Below are positions 1-9,705 of a DNA stretch of 64,000 bases, in pieces. Numbering within the stretch: position 1 is the stretch's first letter; the number at the start of each line of letters is the position of its first letter. The notes beneath the pieces are model-generated. The model did no database searches and was not told the DNA's origin. It saw nothing but the letters and a program-made list of their open reading frames with translations. The position numbers and the translations under genes are program-made. The stretch is from Myceligenerans pegani (GTDB taxonomy: Bacteria; Actinomycetota; Actinomycetes; Actinomycetales; Cellulomonadaceae): positions 83,252 to 147,251 of the forward strand of contig NZ_JADBGR010000088.1 of assembly GCF_014892515.1 (NCBI RefSeq). Reading direction: 5' to 3'.

Positions 1-1314
1 GAGCGGCATCACGTCGCCCTTCGGCGTGAAGACGTAGACCTCGTCGCCGCCGATCTCGAAGCGCAGCGAGTCGAGGAACTCCGACGGGTCCGCCGTCTCC
101 TTCTGCCAGTCCACGAGCTGACGCAGCCACGCCATGTCCTGGGCGTGGGTGTCCTCCTTGGCCTGCGGGCCGCCGCCGTTGCGGTCCTTGTACTTCCAGT
201 GGGCGGCGACGCCGTACTCCGCGCGACGGTGCATGTCGTGGGTGCGGATCTGGATCTCGACGGGCTTGCCGCCCGGGCCGATCACCGTGGTGTGCAGCGA
301 CTGGTACATGTTGAACTTCGGCATCGCGATGTAATCCTTGAACCGGCCGGGAACCGGGTTCCATCGCGCGTGCATGGCGCCGAGCGCCGCGTAGCAGTCG
401 CGCACCGTGTCCACCAGGATGCGCGTGCCCACCAGGTCGTAGATCTCCGTGAAGTCGTGGCCGCGCACGATCATCTTCTGGTAGATCGAGTAGTAGTGCT
501 TCGGCCGGCCCATCACCGACGCCTTGATCTTCGCCGAGCGCAGGTCCGACTCGATCTGGCCCTTGACGACGCTCAGGTACTCCTCGCGGGCCGGGGCGCG
601 CTCGGAGACCAGGTGCACGATCTCGTCGTACACCTTGGGGTACAAGTTCTGGAAGGACAGATCCTCCAGCTCCCACTTGATCGTGTTCATCCCGAGCCGG
701 TGTGCCAGCGGGGCGTAGATCTCGAGGGTCTCGCGGGCCTTCTTCTCCGCCTTGTGCGGCGGCACGTACTTCCAGGTGCGCGCGTTGTGCAGGCGGTCCG
801 ACAGCTTGATGACCAGCACGCGGATGTCCTTGGCCATGGCCACGACCATCTTGCGCACGGTCTCCGCCTGCGCGGCGTCGCCGTACTTCACCTTGTCGAG
901 CTTGGTCACCCCGTCCACGAGCAGCGCGACGTCGTCCCCGAAATCGGCGCGGAGCTGGTCGAGCGCGTAGTCCGTGTCCTCGACCGTGTCGTGCAGCAGC
1001 GCGGCGGCGATCGTGGTGCCCTCGAAACCGAGCTCCGCCAGAATCGTGGAGACGGCCACCGGGTGCGTGATGTAGGGATCACCGCTCTTGCGCATCTGCC
1101 CGCGGTGCGCCTTCTCGGCGGTCACGTACGCGCGCTCCACGAGCGCCAGGTCCGAACGCGGGTGGTTGCTGCGGATCACCTGCAGCAGCGGCTCGATGGC
1201 GGCGGGCGTGGAGGAACCGGCCCGCGCGCCGAACCGGGCCAGCCGGTGGCGCAGGCCGGGCACCGGGGTCGGCGCTGAGGCGGGCGCGGGCCGCGAGGCT
1301 TCGTTCTCGGCCAT
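1..1314 (-). CDS. relA: Bifunctional (p)ppGpp synthetase/hydrolase RelA/SpoT, C-terminus cut by window edge
   Basis: This enzyme makes and degrades the stringent-response alarmone (p)ppGpp in the cytoplasm. Only the first 438 codons lie in the window. They contain the HD hydrolase domain (HDTVEDT and the ITHP motif, roughly residues 45-240), then the RelA/SpoT synthetase domain (motifs such as [20 protein letters not shown] and EIQIRT), and the first residues of the TGS domain ([12 protein letters not shown]) at the edge. The family is usually about 750-800 residues. An in-frame ATG two codons upstream sits 1 nt after the GAAGGAGG ribosome binding site, so the ATG at 1314, with 7 nt spacing, is the better start. 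It lies 69 bp downstream of apt in the usual actinobacterial order secD-secF-apt-relA. Both the hydrolase and synthetase motifs look intact, so a bifunctional enzyme is expected. Confidence 0.97.
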   Translation of the reverse strand, partial: MAENEASRPAPASAPTPVPGLRHRLARFGARAGSSTPAAIEPLLQVIRSNHPRSDLALVERAYVTAEKAHRGQMRKSGDPYITHPVAVSTILAELGFEGTTIAAALLHDTVEDTDYALDQLRADFGDDVALLVDGVTKLDKVKYGDAAQAETVRKMVVAMAKDIRVLVIKLSDRLHNARTWKYVPPHKAEKKARETLEIYAPLAHRLGMNTIKWELEDLSFQNLYPKVYDEIVHLVSERAPAREEYLSVVKGQIESDLRSAKIKASVMGRPKHYYSIYQKMIVRGHDFTEIYDLVGTRILVDTVRDCYAALGAMHARWNPVPGRFKDYIAMPKFNMYQSLHTTVIGPGGKPVEIQIRTHDMHRRAEYGVAAHWKYKDRNGGGPQAKEDTHAQDMAWLRQLVDWQKETADPSEFLDSLRFEIGGDEVYVFTPKGDVMPL

Positions 1315-1383
1315 GTGCATGCCTCCTTCGCGCCGGTGGATGGCTCAGTCTAACGGCCGTGCGGCCTGACCCGGCCCTTCACC

Positions 1384-1968
1384 TCATTCCTGTGCGGGCC
1401 CGACCTGCAGGAGAGTAGTCACCTCGTGACCGCCGAGCCTCTCGCGGCCGTGAAGCGCGACGAGTTCGAGGAGGAAGGCCAGTCCGGCGACCACACCGCC
1501 GCTGCGCCGCACGAGATCCGCCGCAGCGGCGGCGGTGCCGCCGGTGGCCAGGACGTCGTCTACCAGAAGAACGCGGGAACCCGGCTGAAGTGTTCCCGCA
1601 CGCAACTCGATCGACGCCGAACCGTACTCCAGGTCGTAGTCGACCCGTTCGACCGGCGGCGGGAGCTTGCCCGCCTTGCGCAACGGCAGGAAGCCGACGC
1701 CGAGTTTCGTGGCGAGCGGCGCCCCGAAGAGGAAGCCGCGGGCCTCCATCCCGGCCACCATGTCGATCTCCCCCAGGTCCGCCACCGCCGTGGCGAACCC
1801 GTCGAGGACGTCGGCCAGCCCCGCCGCGTCCGCCAGCAACGGCGTGATGTCGCGGAAGAGAATGCCCTCGGCCGGATAGTCGGGAACGTCGCGGATCAGG
1901 GAGCGCACGCGCGCCGCGCGCTCCGGCTCGAGGCCGGAGAGGGCGGAGAGGGCGATGTCGTCGGTCAC
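1384..1968 (-). CDS. apt: Adenine phosphoribosyltransferase
   Basis: Apt salvages adenine to AMP using PRPP. The 194-residue product carries the PRPP-binding loop VLLVDDVLATGGTAAAA near residues 122-138, and the N-terminal PDYPAEGILFRDITPLL segment is characteristic of Apt. The reading frame stays open far upstream, so the start rests on context: the GTG at 1968 gives the family's normal length, has no clear Shine-Dalgarno sequence, and lies exactly 8 nt after a TAGGCT box. A leaderless transcript is therefore likely. The gene sits between secF and relA. That association with the stringent-response gene is conserved in actinobacteria. Confidence 0.95.
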   Translation of the reverse strand: MTDDIALSALSGLEPERAARVRSLIRDVPDYPAEGILFRDITPLLADAAGLADVLDGFATAVADLGEIDMVAGMEARGFLFGAPLATKLGVGFLPLRKAGKLPPPVERVDYDLEYGSASIELRAGTLQPGSRVLLVDDVLATGGTAAAAADLVRRSGGVVAGLAFLLELVALHGRERLGGHEVTTLLQVGPAQE

Positions 1969-1976
1969 GGGAGGTG

Positions 1977-1982
1977 AGCCTA
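1977..1982 (-). promoter_or_regulatory. Leaderless promoter -10 box of apt
   Basis: TAGGCT on the minus strand ends 8 nt before the GTG start of apt. The spacing puts the transcription start at or next to the start codon. There is no ribosome binding site. Confidence 0.5.
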
Positions 1983-2051
1983 CCCGGGAAACGACCGGGC
2001 CCCCGAGGGAGCAGCGTCCATCGGGGGCCGGGCGGCGTGTCGAGAGCGTCG

Positions 2052-3149
2052 TCAGCGCCCCTTCTTCCGACGGGGTTGCGCCTGCTGTCCCTGATGGCTC
2101 CCGGGGATGAGTTGAGCAGTGCCGGCGGCGGCTGCGGCGAGGGCCGCATCCGAAGCGCCCTCGCCCATCAGCTCCTGACGAGCGGCCAGCACCTTGGCCG
2201 TGTGCTGCTTGATCTTCGCGTCGCTCTGCCGGAACGTGACGTCGAGCGGCGGGGCAAGGAAGATCGACGACGCGGCGCCCACCGCGATCCCGACGAACAG
2301 CGACAGCGACAGGTCCTTCAGCGTGCCGGCACCCAGCAGGAACGCGCCGACGAAGAGGATGCCCGCCACCGGCAGGAGCGCCACGACCGAGGTGTTGATC
2401 GAACGCACGAACGTCTGGTTCACCGCGAGGTTGGCCCGCTCGGCGTACGTGCTGCGTGTCTGCTCCAGCACCGTGGCGGTGTTCTCCCGGACCTTGTCGA
2501 ACACCACGACCTTGTCGTAGAGCGAGAAGCCGAGGATCGTCAGGAAGCCGATGATGGTCGACGGCGTGACCTCCCAGCCGACCGCGGCGTACACGCCCGC
2601 CGAGACGAGCAGGTCCAGGAGGACCGCGACGATACCGGCCAGAGCCATCCGCCACGCCCGGAAGTACAGCGCCATGAAGGCCGCGGCCGCGGCGACGAAC
2701 ACCAGCGTGCCGTACAGCGCCTTCTGGGAGACGCTCTCGCCCCAGGTGGGCCCGATGAAGCCGGAGGTCACCTCACCGGCCGGGACACCGTAGGCCTCGG
2801 CGAGGGCGTCCCGGACGCCGTTGAGCTCGGCGTCGTCGGTGAGCTCCGCGGTCTGCACGCGCACCGCGCCGTCGCCGACCTGGGAGACCAGAACTTCCTG
2901 GTTGGGTGCCACCGAGTGCACCGCGTCGATCGCCGTGTCCTCGTCGGTGCTGGTCACACCGGAAACGGTGAACTCCGAGCCCCCGCGGAAGTCGATGCCG
3001 AGGTTGAGCCCCTGCATCGCGATGATCGCGATCGACACCGCCGAGAACAGCGCGACGATCGAGAACCAGATCCGGCGCTTCTGCATGATCGGGTAGGACC
3101 GCTGGCCCGTGTACAGGTCGTTGCCCCACTGGGCGAAGTTGAACGCCAT
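2052..3149 (-). CDS. secF: Protein translocase subunit SecF
   Basis: SecF works with SecD in the membrane to drive the late, proton-motive-force-dependent step of Sec export. The 365-residue protein has a first membrane segment at about residues 26-46, the conserved DFRGG motif at 53-57, an extracytoplasmic loop, and a C-terminal set of five membrane segments including the GFSLYDKVVVFDKVRE signature. It ends in a basic tail (PRRKKGR). The ATG start overlaps the secD stop by one base (TGATG), so the two are translationally coupled. Length and motifs are normal for the family. Confidence 0.97.
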   Translation of the reverse strand: MAFNFAQWGNDLYTGQRSYPIMQKRRIWFSIVALFSAVSIAIIAMQGLNLGIDFRGGSEFTVSGVTSTDEDTAIDAVHSVAPNQEVLVSQVGDGAVRVQTAELTDDAELNGVRDALAEAYGVPAGEVTSGFIGPTWGESVSQKALYGTLVFVAAAAAFMALYFRAWRMALAGIVAVLLDLLVSAGVYAAVGWEVTPSTIIGFLTILGFSLYDKVVVFDKVRENTATVLEQTRSTYAERANLAVNQTFVRSINTSVVALLPVAGILFVGAFLLGAGTLKDLSLSLFVGIAVGAASSIFLAPPLDVTFRQSDAKIKQHTAKVLAARQELMGEGASDAALAAAAAGTAQLIPGSHQGQQAQPRRKKGR

Positions 3150-5149
3150 CAGAGCTGCTCCTCGTTCTTCGCGGCCTCAGCGGCGGCCTTGCGCTCCGCG
3201 GCGCGCCGCTCGGCGATCGTCATCCTGCGGCCGTCGGGCGCCCCGCCGGGCACGGCCGCGCCGGCGCCGGTCGGGAGGCTCTGCGCCTGCGCGCCCGCGT
3301 AGGCCGGAGTCCGCTCGGCCTCCTCGCGCGCCCCCTCGAGGTCGTCCGACGGCGCCTGCGGGGTGGCGGGCTCCCACTCGACCCGTCCCGCGCCCTTGTA
3401 GCGCGGACCGGAGGAGATGCGCAGCCGGTCCGGCGACAGGCCGGACCACTTGTGTCCGTCGCGGAAGAACGGCACCTTCGCGAGGAGCTCCATCACCGGG
3501 TGGGTGAACCAGATGACGACGAGGATGTCGATCACCGTGGTCAGACCCAACGTGAACGCGAAGCCGCGCACGCCGCCGACGGTCATGAAGTACAGGATGA
3601 TCGCCGAGAGCAGGTTCACGGACTTCGCCGCGTAGATCGTGCGCCGGGCGCGCACCCAGCCGCGCTGCACCGCAAGGCGCAGGGAGCGCCCGTCACGGAG
3701 CTCGTCCCTGATGCGTTCGAAGTACACGATGAACGAGTCCGCCGTGAAGCCGATGGCGACGATCAGACCGGCGACACCGGGCAGCGACAGGCGGTAGCCC
3801 ATCCCCCACGACAGCAGGGCGATCACGACGTAGGTCATGACACCGGCCACGACCAGGGAGGCGACGGTCAGCATGCCGAGCGTGCGGTACTGGAACAGCG
3901 AGTAGACGACCACCAGGATCAGGCCGATGAGCCCGGCGAACAGGCCGCGCTGCAGCTGCTCCGTACCCAGCGTCGCCGAGACCGTGTTCTGCGACTGGAC
4001 CTCGAAGGTGAGCGGCAGCGAGCCGAAGCTGAGCTGGTTCGCCAGGGTGGCGGCCGAATCACGCGTGAAGGTGCCGGAGATCTCCGCCTGGCCGTTCGTG
4101 ATGATGACGCCCGGGCTCAGCGAGGGGGCCGAGACCACGAGGCCGTCGAGCGTGATCGCGAACTGGTTCCGCGGCGACTCGAGGCCCTGCAGGCGCTCGG
4201 TGGTCTCGCGGAACGCCGCGGTGCCCTCGTCGTTGAACGTCAGGTTCACGACCCACTCGTTCGTCTGCACACCGTTCGCGCCGACCCCCAGACCGGACGA
4301 GGCGGACGTCAGCTCGGTGCCGGCGACCTCGACGGGCCCGAGGATGTACTTGGCGACCCCCGTCTGGTCGCAGGTGACCAGCGGCAGGTCCGGGTCGTCG
4401 CCGCCCCCGCCCTGGAGGTTCGCCGGGTCGGTGCAGTCCGTCCGGTCGGCGAGTTCCTGGACGGCGGGGGTGATCTGGGCCAGGTCGCTCGGGTCGGTCG
4501 GGTCCAGCTCCGCCTGCTCGTCCGCGATCTGCTGCAGCAGTTCCTCGTCCGAGGAGGCCGCATTGCCGTCCTCGCCCTCGGTCCCCGAGTTCTCGCCGTT
4601 CCCGTTCTCGCCGTTCTCGTTGCCGGGGTCCGCGTTCTCGGAGTCGCCGTTGTTCCCGGAGTCCGCGTTCCCGGAGTCGGCGTCGTCGCCGGACTCCCCT
4701 TCCGCGTCCTGGCCGGCCGTCGCGACCGGAGACCCCACCGTCAGCACCGGCCGGAACTTCATCTGCGCGGCCTTGGAGATCAGCGCGATCGTCTCGTCGT
4801 CCACCTTGCCGGGGATCTCGACGATGATCTGCTCCTGGCCCTGGACCGCGATCTCCGCCTCCGTGACGCCGTTCGCGTCCACGCGCTGGCGGATCACACC
4901 GACGGCCTCTTCCATGGCCTCGGGCGTGATCTCCGAACCGTCGGTCGTGACGGCCTGGAGCACGATCTGGGTGCCGCCCTGCAGGTCGAGGGCGAGGGCC
5001 GGAGCGAAGCTCGCCCCGTCGGGATTCTCTTCAGAGCGCGCGTCGAGCTGCGATCCGGCCACGAGCACCGCGAGGGGCAGCAGCATCGTGAAGATCGTCA
5101 TCAGGACGATCGTCCGGACCGGCCGTGAGCGCCGGTTGTCAGTCGCCAA
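3149..5149 (-). CDS. secD: Protein translocase subunit SecD
   Basis: SecD is the partner of SecF in the SecDF-YajC complex. The 666-residue product has an N-terminal membrane segment (about 12-32), the DLQGG motif at 55-59, the large extracytoplasmic P1 region, and C-terminal membrane segments with GFTADSFIVYFERIRDEL. The start is a TTG at 5149 preceded by AGAAGAGAC. Residues about 145-205 form a low-complexity insert made almost entirely of Gly, Asn, Asp, Glu and Ser, placed outside the membrane, which longer actinobacterial SecD proteins vary in. The C-terminal 90 residues are a charged cytoplasmic tail. Confidence 0.97.
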   Translation of the reverse strand: MATDNRRSRPVRTIVLMTIFTMLLPLAVLVAGSQLDARSEENPDGASFAPALALDLQGGTQIVLQAVTTDGSEITPEAMEEAVGVIRQRVDANGVTEAEIAVQGQEQIIVEIPGKVDDETIALISKAAQMKFRPVLTVGSPVATAGQDAEGESGDDADSGNADSGNNGDSENADPGNENGENGNGENSGTEGEDGNAASSDEELLQQIADEQAELDPTDPSDLAQITPAVQELADRTDCTDPANLQGGGGDDPDLPLVTCDQTGVAKYILGPVEVAGTELTSASSGLGVGANGVQTNEWVVNLTFNDEGTAAFRETTERLQGLESPRNQFAITLDGLVVSAPSLSPGVIITNGQAEISGTFTRDSAATLANQLSFGSLPLTFEVQSQNTVSATLGTEQLQRGLFAGLIGLILVVVYSLFQYRTLGMLTVASLVVAGVMTYVVIALLSWGMGYRLSLPGVAGLIVAIGFTADSFIVYFERIRDELRDGRSLRLAVQRGWVRARRTIYAAKSVNLLSAIILYFMTVGGVRGFAFTLGLTTVIDILVVIWFTHPVMELLAKVPFFRDGHKWSGLSPDRLRISSGPRYKGAGRVEWEPATPQAPSDDLEGAREEAERTPAYAGAQAQSLPTGAGAAVPGGAPDGRRMTIAERRAAERKAAAEAAKNEEQL

Positions 5150-5233
5150 CTTGTCGTCTCTTCTCGGTTGCGCGCCGCCGGGGCGGCACGGGTTCGACGT
5201 CGCCGCGGGCTCACGCCCCCGGCGACGCGGTCG

Positions 5234-5680
5234 TCACTTGCCGTCGGTGTCGTCGTCCTTGCGCGCCTGCTGGTCACGGTACTCACGCTGGGCGGAGTCC
5301 AGACCGGAGATGTCGTCCGGGACGTCGATCACGTCGGGCCCGATGGTACTGCCCGAACCTTCCTGCTCGGTGACCTCGGACTCGTCCGTGTCGTCCGGGT
5401 CCTCCGGGACCGGTGTCGCGAACTGCGCCGGGACCTCCTTGACCGCGGGCATGACCCAGTCGGTCACGTGGCCGTCCGACGACTCGATGCGCACGATCTG
5501 CCGGTCCGTGTCGACGGCCACGACGACGCCGACCATGCCGGACTGGGTCATGACCTCGACCCCGGGCTGCAGGCTCTCGCGGAACTGGGCGGCGGCGCGC
5601 TGCTGCTTGCGGCTTCGGCTCGTGGTGAAGAAGAGCATCGCCGCGAGCGCGATGATGAGAATGAGGAAGGTGATGTCCAC
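5234..5680 (-). CDS. yajC: Preprotein translocase subunit YajC
   Basis: YajC is the small accessory subunit of SecDF. It has a single N-terminal membrane helix (residues 3-19) followed by a basic stretch (SRSRKQQRAAAQF) and the conserved PGVEVMTQSGMVGVV core near 39-53. At 148 residues it is longer than many homologues because of an acidic C-terminal tail rich in Asp and Glu. The start is the GTG at 5680. The gene is 84 bp upstream of secD and 42 bp downstream of ruvB, the standard actinobacterial arrangement, and all are read on the same strand. Confidence 0.95.
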   Translation of the reverse strand: MDITFLILIIALAAMLFFTTSRSRKQQRAAAQFRESLQPGVEVMTQSGMVGVVVAVDTDRQIVRIESSDGHVTDWVMPAVKEVPAQFATPVPEDPDDTDESEVTEQEGSGSTIGPDVIDVPDDISGLDSAQREYRDQQARKDDDTDGK

Positions 5681-5722
5681 GATGGTCCAGTCGAGTTCGG
5701 GAGTATGGGGTGCCGGCCCAGT

Positions 5723-6856
5723 CTATGCGTCGAAGAGGGTGTCCGTCGTCGCCCCTGTGGACAGCGCCTCGCCGCCCGGCCGGGTCGGGGCTCCCGAGTC
5801 CTGCGGGGGCGTCAGTCCGAGGTGCTCCCAGGCCGCGAGCGTGGCCACGCGGCCCCGGGGGGTGCGGGCGATGAGGCCCTCGCGCACCAGGTAGGGCTCC
5901 GCGACGGTCTCGACCGTGTCCGACTCCTCGCCCACGGTCGCCGCGAGCGTGGTGAGCCCGACCGGACCGCCGCCGAACCGCGTGCACAGCGCGGTGAGCA
6001 CCGACCGGTCGAGCCGGTCCAGCCCGATCGCGTCGACCTCGTACACCCGCAGCGCCGCCTGCGCGGCGTGCAGGTCGAGCGTGCCGTCGCCGCGCACCTG
6101 GGCCCAGTCGCGCACCCGGCGCAGCAGGCGGTTCGCGACGCGGGGGGTGCCGCGGGAGCGCCCGGCGATCTCCGCCGCGGCGTCGTGCCCGACGTCGGTC
6201 CCGAGCAGGTTCGACGAACGCAGGATGACCTGCTCGAGCTCGGCCGCCGAGTAGAAGTCCATGTGGCCGGTGAAGCCGAACCGGTCGCGCAGCGGCGCGG
6301 GCAGCAGGCCGGACCGCGTGGTGGCGCCGACCACCGTGAACGGTGGCAGCGCCAGCGGGATCGCCGACGCGCCCGGGCCCTTGCCGACGACGATGTCGAC
6401 GCGGAAGTCCTCCATCGCGGAGTACAGCAGTTCCTCGGCCGGACGGGCGAGGCGGTGGATCTCGTCGATGAACAGCACCTCGCCCTCCTCCAGCGAGGAG
6501 AGGACGGCGGCGAGGTCTCCCGCGTGCTGGATCGCCGGGCCCGAGGTGATGCGGAGGTTGGAGCCGATCTCGGCCGCGATGATCATCGCCAGGGTCGTCT
6601 TGCCCAGCCCGGGCGGGCCGGACAGCAGCACGTGGTCCGGCGCGCTCCCCCGCGCCACGGCGGCCCGCAGCATGAGCGAGAGCTGCTCGCGCACCACGGG
6701 CTGGCCCACGAACTCCTCCAGCCGCTTGGGCCGCAGCGCCGCCTCGGCCGCCCGCTCGACGTCGTCGGACGCGGTGCCGACCAGGCGCGTGGCGCCGCCC
6801 TCCGCGGCAGGCGATCCCGCCGTACCGCCGATCGACCCCTCAAACCCCTCAGCCAC
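5723..6856 (-). CDS. ruvB: Holliday junction branch migration helicase RuvB
   Basis: RuvB is the AAA+ motor that drives branch migration with RuvA during recombinational repair. The sequence shows Walker [12 protein letters not shown], Walker [10 protein letters not shown], the sensor region [18 protein letters not shown] and the C-terminal winged helix. I chose the GTG at 6856 because it overlaps the ruvA stop (GTGGCTGA), giving 377 residues; the open frame continues upstream but that extension overlaps ruvA and has no RuvB character. An N-terminal extension of about 40 residues precedes the first conserved block ([12 protein letters not shown]). Confidence 0.97.
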   Translation of the reverse strand: MAEGFEGSIGGTAGSPAAEGGATRLVGTASDDVERAAEAALRPKRLEEFVGQPVVREQLSLMLRAAVARGSAPDHVLLSGPPGLGKTTLAMIIAAEIGSNLRITSGPAIQHAGDLAAVLSSLEEGEVLFIDEIHRLARPAEELLYSAMEDFRVDIVVGKGPGASAIPLALPPFTVVGATTRSGLLPAPLRDRFGFTGHMDFYSAAELEQVILRSSNLLGTDVGHDAAAEIAGRSRGTPRVANRLLRRVRDWAQVRGDGTLDLHAAQAALRVYEVDAIGLDRLDRSVLTALCTRFGGGPVGLTTLAATVGEESDTVETVAEPYLVREGLIARTPRGRVATLAAWEHLGLTPPQDSGAPTRPGGEALSTGATTDTLFDA

Positions 6857-7487
6857 GAGCGCCTCCGAGCACGCGCAGCGCCGCCCGCAGCGTGGTGGCG
6901 ACCTCCGCCGGCGCGACGACGTCGGCCCCCGCCTCGGCGAGCACCTTCGCCACGGCGTCCTCGGCCGCCTTCGCGGGCCAGCCCAGTCCGGTGAGCGCCT
7001 CGACGACCTGCGCGGACCCGGCATCGGGCACGGACCCGCCCGCGGCCACCGGGCCGTCGTCGGGCGCGATCACCGTCGCACCGGACGGCGGGCCGAGCCG
7101 GTCACCGAGTTCCAGGAGGATGCGCTGCGCGCCCTTCTTGCCGATACCCGGCACGCGCGTCAGTGCCGCGGTGTCCTCGGCGGCCACGGCACGCCGCAGG
7201 CCCTCGGGCGTGTGCACGGCGAGCATCGCGAGCGCCAGGCGCGGCCCGACGCCGCTGACCGTCTGGACGATCTCGAAAGCGTCCCGCTCGTCGGCGTCGG
7301 CGAAGCCGTACAGGGTCATGGAGTCCTCGCGCACCACCATGCTGGTGGCGACCCGCGCCTCCTCGCCCACGCGCAGCCCGGCGAGCGTGCCGGGGGTGGC
7401 GTGCACCAGGTACCCGACGCCTCCGACGTCGACCACGGCGCGGTCCAGGGTCACGTGCTGCACGACTCCCGTCAGCGATGCGATCAC
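6849..7487 (-). CDS. ruvA: Holliday junction DNA-binding subunit RuvA
   Basis: RuvA binds four-way junctions as a tetramer and loads RuvB. The 212-residue protein has the OB-fold domain I ([10 protein letters not shown]), the two helix-hairpin-helix motifs of domain II ([15 protein letters not shown] and [17 protein letters not shown]) and the C-terminal domain III that contacts RuvB. The GTG start at 7487 follows GAAGGGACAGGGC. The gene overlaps ruvB by 8 nt and lies 163 bp after ruvC. Confidence 0.97.
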   Translation of the reverse strand: MIASLTGVVQHVTLDRAVVDVGGVGYLVHATPGTLAGLRVGEEARVATSMVVREDSMTLYGFADADERDAFEIVQTVSGVGPRLALAMLAVHTPEGLRRAVAAEDTAALTRVPGIGKKGAQRILLELGDRLGPPSGATVIAPDDGPVAAGGSVPDAGSAQVVEALTGLGWPAKAAEDAVAKVLAEAGADVVAPAEVATTLRAALRVLGGARG

Positions 7488-7650
7488 GCCCTGTCCCTTC
7501 CGTCGGCTCCGATGATCGAACCCGCCGAGGCCACCGCCTCGAACGTCCGTGCGATCCTAACGTGACCGCCGGCGCGGGCGAAGGCGACGCGCAGGGTACG
7601 GGCGGAAACCGGGTACGGGAGGAACGGGGCGCGCGGGGCCGAGCACGGGA

Positions 7651-8211
7651 TCAGCCCTTGCGGCGCGCCGCCGTCTCCGCGGCCGCCCAGGCGCGCTGAG
7701 CGGGGGTCAGCTCGTGCCGTTCCCCGCCCTGCAGCGCGCCCGCAGGGCGCCACAGGTGGCAGACCGCGAGCGCGAGCGCGTCGGCGGCGTCGGCCGGTCT
7801 CGGGGGGTCGTCGAGCCGCAGGATGCGGCTGATCATCTTCGTGACCTGCGCCTTGTCCGCACGGCCGGAGCCGGTCACGGCGGCCTTGACCTCGCTCGGC
7901 GTGTGCAGGGCGACGGGGATGCCGCGGCGGGCGGCGGCAAGCATTGCGATGCCGGCCACCTGGGCGGTGCCCGTCACCGACGCGACGTTGTGCTGCGCGA
8001 AGACGCGTTCCACGGCGACGACGTCGGGCACGTGCGCGTCGATCCATTCGTCGAGCCCCTCGGCGATGCGCAGGAGCCGGAGATCCACCGACAGGTCGGC
8101 GTCGGACCGGATCACGCCCACGCCGGCGAGCTGGGCCCGACGACCCGGCAGGGAGTCGACGACTCCGACACCACACCTGGTCAGGCCGGGATCGACCCCG
8201 AGAACGCGCAC
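7651..8211 (-). CDS. ruvC: Crossover junction endodeoxyribonuclease RuvC
   Basis: RuvC resolves Holliday junctions by symmetric nicking. The 186-residue protein shows the RNase H-like active site: the N-terminal Asp in [12 protein letters not shown], the Glu in [10 protein letters not shown], and the acidic pair in [14 protein letters not shown]. The start is the GTG at 8211 preceded by a GAGGG sequence. It is followed by ruvA in the same direction. The basic C-terminus ([10 protein letters not shown]) is usual for actinobacterial RuvC. Confidence 0.97.
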   Translation of the reverse strand: MRVLGVDPGLTRCGVGVVDSLPGRRAQLAGVGVIRSDADLSVDLRLLRIAEGLDEWIDAHVPDVVAVERVFAQHNVASVTGTAQVAGIAMLAAARRGIPVALHTPSEVKAAVTGSGRADKAQVTKMISRILRLDDPPRPADAADALALAVCHLWRPAGALQGGERHELTPAQRAWAAAETAARRKG

Positions 8212-8286
8212 GCCCCCACCCTCTCACGGGGCAGGGGCGCGGCGGTCGAACCCACGCCGGGCGTCACGCCGGGCGGAACCGGCGGC

Positions 8287-9048
8287 TCAGTCCTCGGCGT
8301 CGAGGGCTTCCATGACCTCGTCGCTCGCGTCGAAGTTCGCGTAGACGTTCTGCACGTCGTCGCTGTCCTCGAGGGCGTCGATGAGGCGGGTGATCTTGCG
8401 GGCGCCCTCGACGTCGACCTCGACCTGCATCGACGGGTGCCAGACGACGTCGGCGGAGTCGTAGTCGATCCCGGCGTCCTGGATCGCCTTGCGCACGGGG
8501 ACCAGGTCCGTGGCCTCGGTCATGACCTCGATGACCTCGCCGAGGTCGGTGACCTCCTCGGCACCCGCGTCGAGCGCGGCCAGCATGACCTCGTCCTCGC
8601 CCACGCCGTCGGACTTGGGCACGACGACGAGGCCCTTGCGCGAGAACAGGTACGACACCGAGCCCGGGTCGGCGAGCGAGCCGCCGTTGCGGTTGAACGC
8701 GGTGCGGACCTCGGCGGCGGCGCGGTTCTTGTTGTCGGTCAGGCACTCGACCAGGACGGCGATGCCGTTGTTGCCGTACCCCTCGTACATGATCGTCTGG
8801 TAGTCGACGGCGTCGGCGCCCTCGCCGGAGCCGCGCTTGACCGCGCGATCGATGTTGTCGTTGGGGACCGACGACTTCTTCGCCTTCTGGATGGCATCGA
8901 ACAGCGTCGGGTTGCCGGCGGGGTCACCGCCGCCGGTGCGGGCCGCGACCTCGATGTTCTTGATGAGCTTCGCGAAGAGCTTGCCACGCTTGGCGTCGAT
9001 CGCCGCCTTCTTGTGCTTGGTCGTGGCCCACTTGGAGTGACCTGACAT
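8287..9048 (-). CDS. yebC: YebC/PmpR family protein (TACO1-type)
   Basis: The protein belongs to the YebC/TACO1 family. Members were long annotated as DNA-binding regulators; more recent work links several of them to relief of ribosome stalling at proline-rich stretches. The diagnostic N-terminus [23 protein letters not shown] is present (shown here in pieces: [19 protein letters not shown]), as are the [10 protein letters not shown] and [14 protein letters not shown] blocks. The length of 253 residues is normal. The ATG at 9048 follows GAAGGAG at 11 nt. Its place between pdxT and ruvC is conserved in actinobacteria. Confidence 0.95.
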   Translation of the reverse strand: MSGHSKWATTKHKKAAIDAKRGKLFAKLIKNIEVAARTGGGDPAGNPTLFDAIQKAKKSSVPNDNIDRAVKRGSGEGADAVDYQTIMYEGYGNNGIAVLVECLTDNKNRAAAEVRTAFNRNGGSLADPGSVSYLFSRKGLVVVPKSDGVGEDEVMLAALDAGAEEVTDLGEVIEVMTEATDLVPVRKAIQDAGIDYDSADVVWHPSMQVEVDVEGARKITRLIDALEDSDDVQNVYANFDASDEVMEALDAED

Positions 9049-9055
9049 GTACCCG

Positions 9056-9691
9056 TTAACTCCTTCGCGAATCTTCGATGATGCGGGCGAACAGGCCGTG
9101 CACGCGCGCGTCCCCCGTGATCTCCGGGTGGAAGGCGGTGGCGAGCAGAGGGCCCTGCCGTGCTGCGACGATCTTACCGGCGGCCGCCACCGGACGGCCC
9201 GAGGTGTCGGTGGCGGGGATCCGGGCGAGCACCTCGACGTCGGCCCCGGCCTCCTCGATCCACGGCGCGCGGATGAACGCGGTGCGCACGGGTCCGCCGG
9301 AGATCCCGGCCAGTTCGAGGTCCGTCTCGAACGAGTCGACCTGTCGCCCGAACGCGTTGCGCCGCACGACGACGTCCATGCCGCCGAGCGTCCGCTGGTC
9401 CGCCGTGCCCGCGGTGATGCGATCCGCGAGCAGGATCATCCCCGCGCACGAGCCGTACACGGGCAGGCCCTCCTTGATCCTGGCGCGGAACGGCTCGGCC
9501 AGGCCGAACACGTGCAGCAGCTTGTCGATCGTGGTGGACTCCCCGCCCGGGATCACCAGGCCGTCCACCGTCTCCAGCTCGGTGGTCCGGCGTACGGGGA
9601 TCGCGCGGGCTCCCACGGTGGCGAGCGCCGCGGCATGCTCCCGGACATCGCCCTGCAGGGCGAGGACTCCGACGGTCAGTGTGCGTGTCAC
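9056..9691 (-). CDS. pdxT: Pyridoxal 5'-phosphate synthase glutaminase subunit PdxT
   Basis: PdxT hydrolyses glutamine and passes ammonia to PdxS in the DXP-independent pathway to pyridoxal phosphate. Class I amidotransferase features are clear: IPGGESTTI, the nucleophile Cys in [10 protein letters not shown], and the His-Glu pair in AFHPEITGD. The 211 residues and the 7 bp gap to yebC are normal. The GTG start has no ribosome binding site but lies 8 nt after TAGGAT, so the message is probably leaderless. Unusually, the partner gene pdxS is about 10 kb away rather than adjacent. Confidence 0.96.
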   Translation of the reverse strand: MTRTLTVGVLALQGDVREHAAALATVGARAIPVRRTTELETVDGLVIPGGESTTIDKLLHVFGLAEPFRARIKEGLPVYGSCAGMILLADRITAGTADQRTLGGMDVVVRRNAFGRQVDSFETDLELAGISGGPVRTAFIRAPWIEEAGADVEVLARIPATDTSGRPVAAAGKIVAARQGPLLATAFHPEITGDARVHGLFARIIEDSRRS

Positions 9692-9699
9692 GGGAATCG

Positions 9700-9705
9700 A
9701 TCCTA
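9700..9705 (-). promoter_or_regulatory. Leaderless promoter -10 box of pdxT
   Basis: TAGGAT ends 8 nt before the pdxT GTG. Its first three bases are the TAG stop codon of the upstream NTPase-TPR gene, so pdxT has its own promoter built into the end of the accessory gene. Confidence 0.5.
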
